From assembly GCA_026398895.1 (NCBI GenBank), contig JAPLRZ010000037.1, positions 1 through 64,000 on the forward strand: a DNA stretch of 64,000 nt, read 5' to 3'. Position 1 is the first letter of the stretch; each line of letters starts with the position of its first letter. A program made the translations under genes and the position numbers. The notes beneath the pieces were generated by a model that saw only the letters and a program-made list of their open reading frames with translations, ran no database searches and was not told the origin of the DNA. Positions 1 through 7,934 of this stretch are shown piece after piece. The DNA is from Methylococcales bacterium (GTDB taxonomy: Bacteria; Pseudomonadota; Gammaproteobacteria; Methylococcales; Methylomonadaceae).

Positions 1-7
1 TAAAATA

Positions 8-346
8 ATGCAAGCTAATGAAAAATCCATTCCACCTAGTCCAGAACCTATACCCGTTGTTACGCCAAAACAAGTCGCAAAACCAACACCAGAGCAACAG
101 CTTGAAAAAGCCAAAGCATGGTTAGAGGGTGATGATTTCAGCAAACAGTCGCTTGCTGTTGAACTTTTACAGCCGCTAGTCAATGCGGGCAATACTAAAG
201 CCATTAATTTATTGGCTTCCAGTTATTTCTTTGGCTTGGGGGTAACAAAAGATGAACCACACGGTTGCCAGTTATATAAACAGGCGATTGATGCCAATAA
301 CACCGATGAAAAAGGTTTTTATGATAAAAAATGCAACAAACATTAA
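8..346 (+). CDS. Sel1-like repeat protein, C-terminal part (possibly partial at window edge)
   Basis: This 112-residue frame stays open to the window edge, so the ATG at 8 may be internal to a longer gene. Residues about 1-30 are a Pro-rich linker. Residues about 45-95 look like one Sel1/TPR-type helical repeat (SLAVELLQPL, then INLLASSYFFGLG and GCQLYKQAID). Such repeats mediate protein-protein contacts in periplasmic or cytoplasmic scaffolds. Its 3' end overlaps the start of the following sulfatase-modifying-factor-like pseudogene by 26 bases, which suggests the two once formed an operon. No enzymatic function can be read from this fragment. Confidence 0.5.
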   Translation: MQANEKSIPPSPEPIPVVTPKQVAKPTPEQQLEKAKAWLEGDDFSKQSLAVELLQPLVNAGNTKAINLLASSYFFGLGVTKDEPHGCQLYKQAIDANNTDEKGFYDKKCNKH

Positions 347-1300
347 GCCATTGGCTGTTTCAATTTTCTTAGTCGTATTGGTGAGTGTTTTGTTACCTGC
401 TGATATTAGTTACGCTATCACTATAAAGGAAAGGCAAGCGGCTGAGTTGGAACAGCTAGAAAAACAGGAAGCGGAAAAAGTAGCCAAACAACAGGCAGCG
501 GCTAAAGCGGAACAGCAAGCTAGAGCTAGAGCTAAAGCTGAAAAAAAACGGGTCGAGCAACTAGCGGCTGAAACAGAAAAACAGCAAAAAGAGCAACAAG
601 CGGCAGACGCTAAAAGACTCACAGAGGAAAAAATGGTTTCCGAATCCAAGACCAAACCCGTGCAAAAAACCAACATCATCGAACCCGAAATGGTCGCTAT
701 TAAAGGTGGTTGTTTTATGATGGGTAGCCCCGATACTGAAAAGGAAAGGGGGAGCGATGAAAAACAACATAAAGTGGGGATAATTTGCCCGTTGAACAAG
801 TCAGTGAGAACGATGTGCAGGACTTTATTAACAAACTAAATACTCAAACAGGTAAAAGCTATCGCTTGCCGACTGAGGCAGAATGGGAATATGCCGCACG
901 CGCAGGTACAACATCCCCGTTTTATACAGGTGATTGTATCAACACCCAACAAGCCAACTATGACGGTAATAGTCAGGATTATAATAACTGTGGTGCAAAA
1001 ACAGGGGTTTATAAACAAACTACGGTCGCGGTTGGTTCATACCCTGCTAATCCGTGGGGTTTGTATGATATGGCGGGTAATGTCTGGGAATGGACGTGTT
1101 CAGCCTACGTTGAAAACTATGATGGTAGCGAAAAACAATGTTCTAGCAAAAATGATGCCAGCACGTCGCGGGTGTTGCGCGGCGGTTCTTGGTACTACCT
1201 TGCGAGGTACACTCGTTCTGCTCGCCGTTACCGCAGCACGCCTGTTAATCGGCTCATCAACTTCGGCTTCCGTTTTGCCCTAGGTCAAACAGCCAGTTAA
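321..1300 (+). pseudogene. Formylglycine-generating-enzyme-like (FGE-sulfatase domain) gene, broken by internal deletion and frameshift
   Basis: The ATG at 321 follows AAAGG and encodes a signal peptide ending near SYA, then an Ala/Glu/Lys/Gln-rich coiled coil (residues about 35-115). The start of an FGE-sulfatase domain follows (MVAIKGGCFMMGSPDTE, then DEKQHKV). Around 770-776 the frame is lost. The domain resumes in another frame as GDNLPVEQVSENDVQDF and continues through YRLPTEAEWEYAARAGT, GLYDMAGNVWEWT, VLRGGSWYY and GFRFALG to the stop at 1298-1300. Intact family members carry roughly 50 more residues (the GKYEVT region) between these blocks. An out-of-frame deletion therefore removed them. 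Each half alone is unlikely to work. A sequencing error could explain the frameshift but not the missing block. Confidence 0.8.
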
Positions 1301-1304
1301 GCAA

Positions 1305-1367
1305 GCCCACACCGTCACCACGGACAGGCAAGCGGTAGCGCGGCCCGTCAGTGGTGACGATGTGGGC
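1305..1367. repeat. Long inverted repeat downstream of the FGE pseudogene
   Basis: Arms at 1305-1321 (GCCCACACCGTCACCAC) and 1351-1367 pair over 17 bp with one mismatch around a 29-base GC-rich loop. It begins five bases after the pseudogene stop. No T-run follows, so it is a poor intrinsic terminator. It is markedly GC-richer than the flanks, which suggests an inserted palindromic element. Confidence 0.6.
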
Positions 1368-1414
1368 GGGTTAAATATACACGGTATATGAATTAAAAAA
1401 TCAGAGGATGTAAT

Positions 1415-2845
1415 GTGGTGTGGACGTGTTTGAAATGGTTGCCGATAGCGGTATTGGGGTGTTTACCTGCGGAAGCGGACAATCCTACTCGTGCGCTACA
1501 AGCGTTTTACCAAGTGATTGCGAGTCATGACTGTGAAAAAGCGGTGGCATTGGCTGAGGGTTATAGTGTGGAGCGATGTCAAAAAGTAGCCAGTTTGCAA
1601 CTTGATAAGTCGATTACTGTCATTGAGGAAAAAACCAATAGCGCGGTGCTTAAATTCAGCGTGGTGCATCAACTGATTGAGCAACAAGAACGCATAGCAA
1701 CCACGGCAACCGTTGTGGTTAAGCGCGTTGGTGAGCAATGGAAAGTCGATTTTTCTACGATAAAAAGTCTGAATGATAAAGCATTACCTGTCAGTGATGT
1801 AGCAAAGCCTGCCGAGCTTAAACCCGAACCGCCCGCCCCAGTTCCGCCGCCTCTTGCTACGTCTAATAAACCAACAGGTTTATTAACGCTCTGGACACCT
1901 GAGACATTACAAGGCAACGCAGGGGATGAAAAAATTCATTGGTTACGCAAGCCTGATTTTTCTCCGCCTGTGAGAGCTCAGCCGAATGAAGCGTTATCGC
2001 CATTAAAACCCGACTATCTGAATTCTATACGACGCGTTAAATTGCCCGCTGATAAAAAATGGGTCGCGTTGACCTTTGATTTATGCGAACGTGCTGATGA
2101 AGTGGCAGGTTATGATCGCGCCATTATCAATACGTTGCGTAATAAACAAGCGAAAGCCACGTTTTACGCAGGCGGTAAATGGATGCAATCACACCCAGAA
2201 AAAACCATGCAACTCATGGCGGACAATCACTTTGAAATTGGTAATCATGGCTGGACACACGGTAATTTGCGGGTGTTACAAGGCGAACCCATGTTACAAC
2301 AAATCGTCTGGACGCAAGCCGAATATGAAAATATTTGGGATAATCTACACGATAAAGCCAAAGCCGCTGGCTTAGATGTGTTGATGACTGGCGTACCGCG
2401 TCAACCTGTTACGCTACGCTTTCCTTTTGGCACTTGTAGCCCAGAATCCCTGCAAGCCACCAATACCCAAGGCTTAAGCGCGGTGCAATGGGATGTGGTC
2501 AGTGGTGATCCTGCAATCACTGTTCAACCCAGTCAAATTGTCAACGAAACCCGCGCAGGTTCAATTGTGATTTTTCATGCGAATGGACGTGGGCGCGGTA
2601 CAGCTGCGGCATTGCCCAGCATCATTGACCAGTTACGCGCCAAAGGTTTTGAATTTGTCACCGTTAGCGAATTACTTGCGGCTGGCACGATAGAAGCGGT
2701 GGATGAGTGTTACGAACTGAAAAGAGGCGATAATGTCGGTTACGATGCTAAATACGGTGATGGTATGGTGCAACGCCACAAAAAACCCAAACCTAAGCCA
2801 AAAACCATACCCTCAGAAACTGTGCCAGAGCTACCAGCACTATGA
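1415..2845 (+). CDS. Polysaccharide deacetylase (NodB homology domain), exported
   Basis: A carbohydrate esterase 4-type protein of 476 residues. The GTG at 1415 (or 1418) follows AGAGG at a good distance. The N-terminus has a short hydrophobic signal with a possible lipobox (VLGC near residue 16). Residues about 20-130 resemble a small secreted NTF2-like or DUF4878-type domain, and a Pro-rich linker follows. The NodB domain starts near residue 214 with LTFDLCE, then HGWTHGN (metal-binding His pair, about 277-281), RFPFGTC and IVIFHANG. The usual TFDD motif reads TFDL, so the first Asp is kept and the second, normally a metal ligand, is not. TFDLCE proteins form a recognisable subgroup. The C-terminus is a Lys/Pro-rich tail. 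It probably removes acetyl groups from cell-envelope or extracellular glycans. The stop overlaps the next start (ATGA). Confidence 0.82.
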   Translation: MVWTCLKWLPIAVLGCLPAEADNPTRALQAFYQVIASHDCEKAVALAEGYSVERCQKVASLQLDKSITVIEEKTNSAVLKFSVVHQLIEQQERIATTATVVVKRVGEQWKVDFSTIKSLNDKALPVSDVAKPAELKPEPPAPVPPPLATSNKPTGLLTLWTPETLQGNAGDEKIHWLRKPDFSPPVRAQPNEALSPLKPDYLNSIRRVKLPADKKWVALTFDLCERADEVAGYDRAIINTLRNKQAKATFYAGGKWMQSHPEKTMQLMADNHFEIGNHGWTHGNLRVLQGEPMLQQIVWTQAEYENIWDNLHDKAKAAGLDVLMTGVPRQPVTLRFPFGTCSPESLQATNTQGLSAVQWDVVSGDPAITVQPSQIVNETRAGSIVIFHANGRGRGTAAALPSIIDQLRAKGFEFVTVSELLAAGTIEAVDECYELKRGDNVGYDAKYGDGMVQRHKKPKPKPKTIPSETVPELPAL

Positions 2846-3339
2846 CAATATCGCCTTTTAGTCATTCGATTATCACCTTGACTGATTGCGTGTTGACTCG
2901 TTCACTATCAAGCACTGATGCTGAATTATTGAGTGCAACATTTGCAGCAAGTCAACCGTGGCTTAGCTTAGGCATATCCGTCACAGGATTAAAAAATTAT
3001 TTGTTGCGTGAAGATAGCCATTTATACCGTTACACCGTGCGAGTAAATGACGAGCTGGCAGGCGTGATTTGCTTGCGCTATCCGTGGTTACGCGGGCCTT
3101 ATATTGAATTAGTGGGCTTAATAGAAAACTATCGCGGACACGGTGTCGGTACACAGCTTTTAAATTGGGCAGAAACTGAAGCACGTCATCAAAGCAATAA
3201 TCTTTGGTTAGTCACTTCGTCCTTTAATCAACGCGCATTACAGTTTTATGCGCGTCACGGTTTTGAACAAATTGGGCTAATTGAAGGATTGGTGCATTCG
3301 GATTATGATGAGCTATTATTGCGTAAACGCTTGGAGTAG
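2842..3339 (+). CDS. GNAT family N-acetyltransferase
   Basis: A 165-residue protein with the GNAT fold. The acetyl-CoA pyrophosphate-binding motif is in NYRGHGVGTQLL (residues about 95-106), preceded by the beta-4 strand IELVGL. The late motif NQRALQFYARHGFEQIG is typical of small-molecule or peptide acetyltransferases. The start codon overlaps the deacetylase stop by four bases, so the two are translationally coupled. The acceptor substrate cannot be told from sequence. Coupling to a deacetylase hints at envelope-sugar metabolism, but that is only inference. Confidence 0.85.
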   Translation: MTISPFSHSIITLTDCVLTRSLSSTDAELLSATFAASQPWLSLGISVTGLKNYLLREDSHLYRYTVRVNDELAGVICLRYPWLRGPYIELVGLIENYRGHGVGTQLLNWAETEARHQSNNLWLVTSSFNQRALQFYARHGFEQIGLIEGLVHSDYDELLLRKRLE

Positions 3340-3347
3340 GCTGTGTT

Positions 3348-3836
3348 TCATGCACCACAACAGCGTTTAAACTTTTTACCACTGCCACACGCACACGGCG
3401 CGTTTTTTCCCGTGTTGATCTGCAATCCTACATTGCCTATCGATTTAATAACTCCATCTAAATAAAACCACCGTCCGCCCTGTTTAGTAAAACGGCTGAT
3501 TTCATTCATCACATACTCTTCATTATCTTGACTATAAAAGGCTTTAAAAGTCACCAGCCCTTTACTGTCTTTTATTCCACCTTTTTTGGTTTCAGTAATT
3601 TCCAAGCGTAACCAGTTAATAGTCTCTCTGGAAAAATCAATGCTTTCAGGGCGTTTAGTGACATCCCACGTTGCTTGTAAATATGCCCCGTCGCGTAACG
3701 CATAAGCGGTATAACGTGAGCGCATTAAAGCTTCCGCTGTAGTGGGGATTTTTTGCGCCGTGTGGAAAGGTTGACAGCATTCGCCGTAAGCAATGTTAGA
3801 ACCGCAGAGGCAGGTGTTTATTGGATTGAGTTCCAT
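3348..3836 (-). CDS. ychJ: YchJ family protein with two SEC-C zinc motifs (UPF0225)
   Basis: A 162-residue protein built like the YchJ family. It has an N-terminal SEC-C motif (CLCGSNIAYGECC, residues about 9-21), a central NTF2-like domain (EALMRSRYTAYALRDG, then LEI.E.K.G..G.VTFKAFY), and a C-terminal SEC-C motif (CACGSGKKFKRCC). SEC-C motifs bind zinc and resemble the SecA tail. The cellular role of YchJ is not established. It converges on the GNAT gene with only eight bases between, and it is divergent from the TetR gene. Confidence 0.88.
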   Translation of the reverse strand: MELNPINTCLCGSNIAYGECCQPFHTAQKIPTTAEALMRSRYTAYALRDGAYLQATWDVTKRPESIDFSRETINWLRLEITETKKGGIKDSKGLVTFKAFYSQDNEEYVMNEISRFTKQGGRWFYLDGVIKSIGNVGLQINTGKNAPCACGSGKKFKRCCGA

Positions 3837-3918
3837 AGAGTTGATAAATTTACAATGATTTGAATTAGTAGGCGGTTATTCTAAAGGGGCATTGTACCGA
3901 TTTATTACAAAATTTTCT

Positions 3919-3954
3919 TTGACAAAATAAGACAACTGGTCGTATTATTAAGCC
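3919..3954 (+). promoter_or_regulatory. Promoter and probable operator of the TetR gene; predicts a leaderless mRNA
   Basis: A TTGACA box (3919-3924) and a TATTAT box (3943-3948) are 18 bp apart, which is close to the sigma-70 consensus. Transcription would start at or beside the ATG at 3955, so the message should have almost no 5' leader. Between the boxes lies GACAACTGGTC, an interrupted palindrome resembling NemR-type operators. Its position would let the repressor block its own promoter. Confidence 0.65.
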
Positions 3955-4551
3955 ATGAATAGAGCAACACAAAAAGAAATTAACCGCGAAAATTTATTAA
4001 ACCAAGGTGTGGCTTTGCTGATGCAGCAAGGTTATCACGGTACAGGGTTACAAGAGATTTTGAATGCGGTGCAAATACCTAAAGGGTCTTTCTACAATTA
4101 TTTTGGTAGCAAGGAAAACTTCGGTGCAGAGGTGATTCAACACTACATTACCCCCTATATTCAGCAATTAACTAATTATTTACAAAACCCAGAAAATGAT
4201 GGTCTCAGTGCTTTGCAACAGTATTTTAATGAATCAATTGCCGAGTTAGAGCGTACTGATTTTAAAGGCGGTTGTTTGCTGGGTAATTTAATCGGTGAAA
4301 TTGGCGATAGCAGTGAAGTGTGCCGTGTGGCATTACAAGTCACGCTGAATCGCTATCGGGATGTGTTGCAATCGGGCTTAAGCAAAGCCCAACAAGAAGG
4401 CACGATACGCACCGATAAATCAGCCCGCGAACTGGCAGATTTATTGGTCAACACTTGGCAAGGCGCGTTGTTACGCATGAAAGTGGAGCAGTCTACCGCA
4501 CCGCTTGAGCAATGTTGCCAAGCACTTTTGGGGGATTTTTTTAAAGCGTGA
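3955..4551 (+). CDS. TetR/AcrR family repressor, NemR-like
   Basis: A 198-residue regulator. The N-terminal helix-turn-helix is clear: LQEILNAVQIPKGSFYNYF with GSKENF (residues about 33-58). The ligand domain carries GGCLLGNL (about 102-109), the signature of NemR-like repressors, whose conserved Cys senses electrophiles such as N-ethylmaleimide, aldehydes or hypochlorous acid. NemR-type regulators usually repress an adjacent detoxification gene. Here the downstream gene is a DUF4242 protein about 100 bases away, and a palindrome separates the two. The promoter overlaps a palindrome, consistent with autoregulation. Electrophile sensing is inferred from the Cys motif. Confidence 0.87.
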   Translation: MNRATQKEINRENLLNQGVALLMQQGYHGTGLQEILNAVQIPKGSFYNYFGSKENFGAEVIQHYITPYIQQLTNYLQNPENDGLSALQQYFNESIAELERTDFKGGCLLGNLIGEIGDSSEVCRVALQVTLNRYRDVLQSGLSKAQQEGTIRTDKSARELADLLVNTWQGALLRMKVEQSTAPLEQCCQALLGDFFKA

Positions 4552-4569
4552 TGCTTGCACTCAAACCTA

Positions 4570-4588
4570 CGAGGTTTTTAAAACCTCG
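4570..4588. repeat. Short perfect palindrome (AGG-type REP)
   Basis: CGAGGTTTT, one base, then AAAACCTCG. The same core recurs at 4925-4957 and, with a different stem, at 37075-37103. It lies between the TetR gene and the DUF4242 gene and has no T-run. Confidence 0.6.
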
Positions 4589-4648
4589 CAAGTCTATTCA
4601 TCGCGCTTTAACAAGACGACCACTAATTAATCAAACACAGGAGGCATT

Positions 4649-4921
4649 ATGCCAAAGTATATTATCGAACGTGACATTCCTAACGCAGGCGCGTTGACAA
4701 ATCAAGACCTGCAAGGTATTTCACAAAAATCTTGCAGCGTTCTCAATAGCATGGGAACTAAAATCCAGTGGATAGAAAGCTATGTCACCGACGATAAAGT
4801 GTATTGCGTGTACATCGCACCCGATGAAGCGACGATTAAAGCACACGCTGAACAAGGCGGATTTCCTGCTAATCGCATTTCACAAGTCAGATCTATGATT
4901 GATCCAGTTAGCGCGGAATAA
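4649..4921 (+). CDS. DUF4242 domain protein
   Basis: A 90-residue protein with a strong AGGAGG-type ribosome site before the ATG. The family hallmarks are present: the opening PKYIIERDIPNAG, WIESYVTDDKVYCVYIAPDE in the middle, and the closing HAEQGGFPANRI. DUF4242 is a small ferredoxin-like alpha/beta fold; one characterised actinobacterial member binds nickel. Physiological function is not established. It lies downstream of the NemR-like repressor, which may control it, and is closed by a strong hairpin. Confidence 0.8.
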   Translation: MPKYIIERDIPNAGALTNQDLQGISQKSCSVLNSMGTKIQWIESYVTDDKVYCVYIAPDEATIKAHAEQGGFPANRISQVRSMIDPVSAE

Positions 4922-4924
4922 TGT

Positions 4925-4957
4925 AAACCTCCGAGGTTTTAAAAACCTCGGAGGTTT
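4925..4957. terminator. Perfect 16-bp hairpin after the DUF4242 gene
   Basis: The arms 4925-4940 and 4942-4957 are exact reverse complements (AAACCTCCGAGGTTTT). The hairpin begins three bases after the DUF4242 stop and is followed at 4970 by a T-run. It probably ends the transcript but also belongs to the repeat family seen at 4570. Confidence 0.6.
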
Positions 4958-4976
4958 GACGTATCACTCTTTTTTG

Positions 4977-5067
4977 GTAGTGCTGCATATATGTAGACGG
5001 AGTGCAAGCTCTGCTTGCGCTTGCAGGCAGAGCCTGCACTCCAGTAGCATTATATGTTTAGCACTAC
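4977..5067. repeat. Nested palindromic element upstream of the beta-propeller gene
   Basis: Outer arms GTAGTGCT (4977-4984) and AGCACTAC (5060-5067) enclose an inner hairpin. Its arms at 4999-5014 (GGAGTGCAAGCTCTGC) and 5027-5042 pair with one mismatch. The spacer between outer and inner arms also partly pairs (ATATATG with CATTATAT). The whole 91-base element could extrude as one long cruciform. It ends 27 bases before the next start codon. Confidence 0.6.
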
Positions 5068-5094
5068 TTTCTTTTTATTGACCGAGATTTTACT

Positions 5095-6261
5095 ATGAAA
5101 ATGTCCCGACTTTTATATGCGTTGATGAGTGTTTGCGCATTGACTCCTATTGTTGCACAAGCAGAAATACTGGCAATGGTGAATTATGAAAGCAAACCCA
5201 ACCAGACACCAAGACGTGAAGGTATAGCGATTATTGACGTTGACCCCGAATCAAAAAATTTCGGCACAATACTCAATGATATTCCATTGCCACCTGACCG
5301 TGTCGCACATCATATTTTTTATAACAAAGACGCGAGCAAAGCTTACGTCACCGCGTTAGGTAATGGGCCGCTACACGTTATCAATATGAAGCATCTGCCT
5401 TATACACTTAAACAAATTGACGTGCCAGATTGCCAAGTCGGTGAAGACCTTGCTTTTTCTGAAGACAATAAAACGTGGTACCTAACCTGTATGGGTTCAA
5501 GTAACGTTATCGTCGGTGATGCTCAAACGGACACCCAAACCAAAGTCATTGCAGCCAACGGCAAAGACACGTTTATTCGCTATCCGCACGGCATCGGTTT
5601 AAATGAAGAGATTGATCGCATGATAGTCACCAGCACTGTGCGCCCCTCTGATTTGGGTGATGCAGGTGAAACCGTCACCGTAATAGAACCATCCAGCGGT
5701 AAAGTATTATCCACTCACAAATTGTCAGACAAACCTTCACCTTCTGGTTCATCACCCGTAGAAGCGGTATTTTTACCGCACGCTAAACCCGCTATGGCAT
5801 ACATAAACACCATGTTTGGTGGTGCAATGTGGACAGCGACATGGAACGAAACCAGTAAAGACTTTAGTTTTCAACAAGTGTTTGACTTTAGCAGTATTCA
5901 ACAAGGTGTACCGTTAGAAATTTATTTTAACGACAAACATGACCGCTTGTATGTCACTACCGCCAATCCAGGTGCATTAAACATTTTTGATATTAGCGGT
6001 GACTTGAAATCAACACCCAAGTTGTTGAAAACTATTCCCACCGCAGGCGGCGCACATCATGTTGTTACCTCGCCTGATGAACACTACGCCATCGTGCAGA
6101 ATAGCTTTTTAAACCTACCCGCTATGGACGATGGTTCAATCACCGTCATTGACTTAGTCAAGCAGGAAAAAGTCGCTAGTATCGACGTGCTAAAAAATCA
6201 AGGCTTCAAACCCAACTGCATTATTTTGTTGCCAAAATGGCATCATGATGATGCCCATTAA
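5095..6261 (+). CDS. Periplasmic YncE-like beta-propeller protein
   Basis: A 388-residue protein with a signal peptide cleaved near AQA (residues about 1-23). The mature part is a series of four-stranded blades with recurring motifs such as AYVTALGNGPLHVINM, RLYVTTANPGALNIFDI and GSITVIDLVKQEKVASI. This places it with YncE-like and 56-kDa selenium-binding-like seven-bladed propellers. Conserved His clusters (VAHHIF, YPHGIG, GGAHHVV) and a His-rich C-terminus (WHHDDAH) could bind metal. In methylotroph and sulfur-oxidiser relatives such propellers can be oxidases, but no catalytic claim can be made here. ATGs at 5095 and 5101 are both possible starts. Confidence 0.78.
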   Translation: MKMSRLLYALMSVCALTPIVAQAEILAMVNYESKPNQTPRREGIAIIDVDPESKNFGTILNDIPLPPDRVAHHIFYNKDASKAYVTALGNGPLHVINMKHLPYTLKQIDVPDCQVGEDLAFSEDNKTWYLTCMGSSNVIVGDAQTDTQTKVIAANGKDTFIRYPHGIGLNEEIDRMIVTSTVRPSDLGDAGETVTVIEPSSGKVLSTHKLSDKPSPSGSSPVEAVFLPHAKPAMAYINTMFGGAMWTATWNETSKDFSFQQVFDFSSIQQGVPLEIYFNDKHDRLYVTTANPGALNIFDISGDLKSTPKLLKTIPTAGGAHHVVTSPDEHYAIVQNSFLNLPAMDDGSITVIDLVKQEKVASIDVLKNQGFKPNCIILLPKWHHDDAH

Positions 6262-6294
6262 TACTTATCTTACGATAATACTCCGCTAACGAGT

Positions 6295-6331
6295 CCGTGA
6301 AAGTTGACTCCAAAACAGAATACTTTCACGG
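6295..6331. repeat. Inverted repeat between convergent genes
   Basis: CCGTGAAAGT (6295-6304) pairs perfectly with ACTTTCACGG (6322-6331). It lies between the convergent beta-propeller and ceramidase-like genes. It may act as a weak bidirectional terminator, although no clear T-run follows on either strand. Confidence 0.5.
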
Positions 6332-6363
6332 TCTCTAAAGCAAAGCTAACAGCTTATTTGAGT

Positions 6364-7149
6364 TTAGCTACCTTCATTAAAATGTCGTTGCTTCAAATGC
6401 AGATAGAAAATATAGCACCCGATGCTAGCGACAAGATGTTTAATTGAATGACCGCTTATTTGAAATAGGTGCTGATAAACGATGCTATCGCTGGCTTCAA
6501 AGAGCTTAGCCAAAATATATGAGCCTATAAAATACCAAAATAAGTGTGTATGTGAAAAGGCAGATAAAAATAGCCATATAATCAGCGGCGTGAGTAGCAC
6601 AGGTACAAATTGAACTAAGCCATATAAACGTAAATCTCCCGCACCTTGTTGCTCGGTAAAATACCAATACCAAACTGAAAATACGCCTAAAATTAATAAC
6701 GGGATAAGCATTAATTTACCCACTGTTATGGAAATAAACTCAGACAGAATGATGGTAAAAAACGCCATAAATGCAACTGTCATGGGCAGTCTATCAAAAA
6801 TCAGCGTTTTATTGGACGGAAAAAGATGATAGTAACTTGAGCCAATACCAACAAAAAAAACGCCAATAAAGAACACGGTATATGCCCAATAAATTTCCTG
6901 AAAAATACAGGCATTTTGGTTTTTTACCAGTAAATTCACCCCTAAATAACCAACGATAATAAATGGAATATTTGAAATGACATTGAGTAGATTAGGTATT
7001 CCTAATAAACGCCGCTGATCTGCGAATTGGTGATAAGTAATATCCTGAGGAATTGCTGGCACAAACAGCGCGGCAATAATGGCTATAACGATGATACTAA
7101 GCAGCAGAGCTAGTTTTTGTGTATGTGTCATATTTGCTAAATTCATCAT
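6364..7149 (-). CDS. Ceramidase-like integral membrane protein (CREST superfamily)
   Basis: A 261-residue protein with about seven hydrophobic helices. The family motifs are visible: SSYYHLFPSNKTLIFDRLPMT (Ser, first His and Asp of the hydrolase centre, residues about 105-125) and the C-terminal SGHSIKHLVA carrying the paired His residues. In alkaline ceramidases the three His bind zinc and the Ser/Asp assist amide hydrolysis. Bacterial members mostly have unknown substrates. A good ribosome site (GGAG) precedes the start. It is a single-gene unit divergent from darP. Confidence 0.82.
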   Translation of the reverse strand: MMNLANMTHTQKLALLLSIIVIAIIAALFVPAIPQDITYHQFADQRRLLGIPNLLNVISNIPFIIVGYLGVNLLVKNQNACIFQEIYWAYTVFFIGVFFVGIGSSYYHLFPSNKTLIFDRLPMTVAFMAFFTIILSEFISITVGKLMLIPLLILGVFSVWYWYFTEQQGAGDLRLYGLVQFVPVLLTPLIIWLFLSAFSHTHLFWYFIGSYILAKLFEASDSIVYQHLFQISGHSIKHLVASIGCYIFYLHLKQRHFNEGS

Positions 7150-7278
7150 AGCTCCTCCTATATATGGTTTTGTGTTTCAAGCATAACATCTTTATTTTTC
7201 ATGGTAAAGTAACTGTTATTTAGGCAATTTGGTTGCCTGCATCATGATGCGGCACTTTTTTAATGGCAATGGTTAATA

Positions 7279-7890
7279 ATGAACGAAGAACACGATTACG
7301 AATATGAATATGATGAAAACGGAGAGGTGGTGTATTACGCTGTCCGTCCCAATAAAACCCAGATAAAAAAGGAGATGGCAACACTGTTCGCGCTAAGTGA
7401 GGAGTTGTCGGCATTGTCGGCTGTACAGATAAAAAGTCTTGAACTGCCTGAAATTATTGATAAAGCAGTGATTGAAGCCACAAAAATGTCTCACACAGGT
7501 GCGAGAAAACGCTTGTTAAAATACATTGCAGGGCATCTGCATAAAATTGATATTGATCCTATTTTAGAAAGATTAGCGCGTATCAAAAACACCAGTGTAC
7601 ACGCGGTTAGAGAGCATCATATCGCCGAACATTGGCGTGACAAGCTGATTGCAGAAGGCAATGAGGCATTGACGGAATTTCTTTATGAGTACGATCATGC
7701 GGATAGACAACAGCTTCGACAATTAATACGCAATGCGCAAAAAGAAGCCGAATTAGCTAAACCACCCAAATCATCGCGTTTGTTATACCTGTATCTTAAA
7801 AGTTTACTTCAACTTGACAGCGAAGAACAGCTAGAATTTGATGATGAATTGGCGTTTGAAGACGAAATAGACGAAGACGAGGAAGAATAA
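7279..7890 (+). CDS. darP: Ribosome-associated protein DarP (YjgA family, DUF615)
   Basis: A 203-residue protein with an acidic N-terminal extension (residues 1-20), the family opening RPNKTQIKKEM, then ALSAVQIKSLELPE, and the helical HTGARKRLLKYIAGHLHKIDIDPI block. In E. coli DarP/YjgA binds late 50S precursors and promotes peptidyl-transferase-centre maturation. The C-terminus is a very acidic tail (DEDEEE), longer than in E. coli. It stands alone between divergent and convergent neighbours and is followed by a strong symmetric hairpin. Confidence 0.88.
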   Translation: MNEEHDYEYEYDENGEVVYYAVRPNKTQIKKEMATLFALSEELSALSAVQIKSLELPEIIDKAVIEATKMSHTGARKRLLKYIAGHLHKIDIDPILERLARIKNTSVHAVREHHIAEHWRDKLIAEGNEALTEFLYEYDHADRQQLRQLIRNAQKEAELAKPPKSSRLLYLYLKSLLQLDSEEQLEFDDELAFEDEIDEDEEE

Positions 7891-7896
7891 CAAGGC

Positions 7897-7924
7897 GGCG
7901 CAAGACGAAGCTTCATCTTGCGCC
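7897..7924. terminator. Bidirectional terminator hairpin between darP and the DUF4389 gene
   Basis: GGCGCAAGA (7897-7905) pairs with TCTTGCGCC (7916-7924), and the GAAGCTTC loop is itself self-complementary. The 28-base near-palindrome sits in the short gap between two convergent genes. Confidence 0.65.
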
Positions 7925-7934
7925 TAAACTAAGC

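Noticed and set aside
1305-1376. Integron attC-like site after the FGE pseudogene
   Set aside because: The right end GTTAAAT fits GTTRRRY and a stem is present, but the left end lacks RYYYAAC, and there is no cassette array or integrase.
4899-5081. 60-codon open frame
   Set aside because: It runs through two hairpin repeats and overlaps the DUF4242 gene end; no protein-like character.
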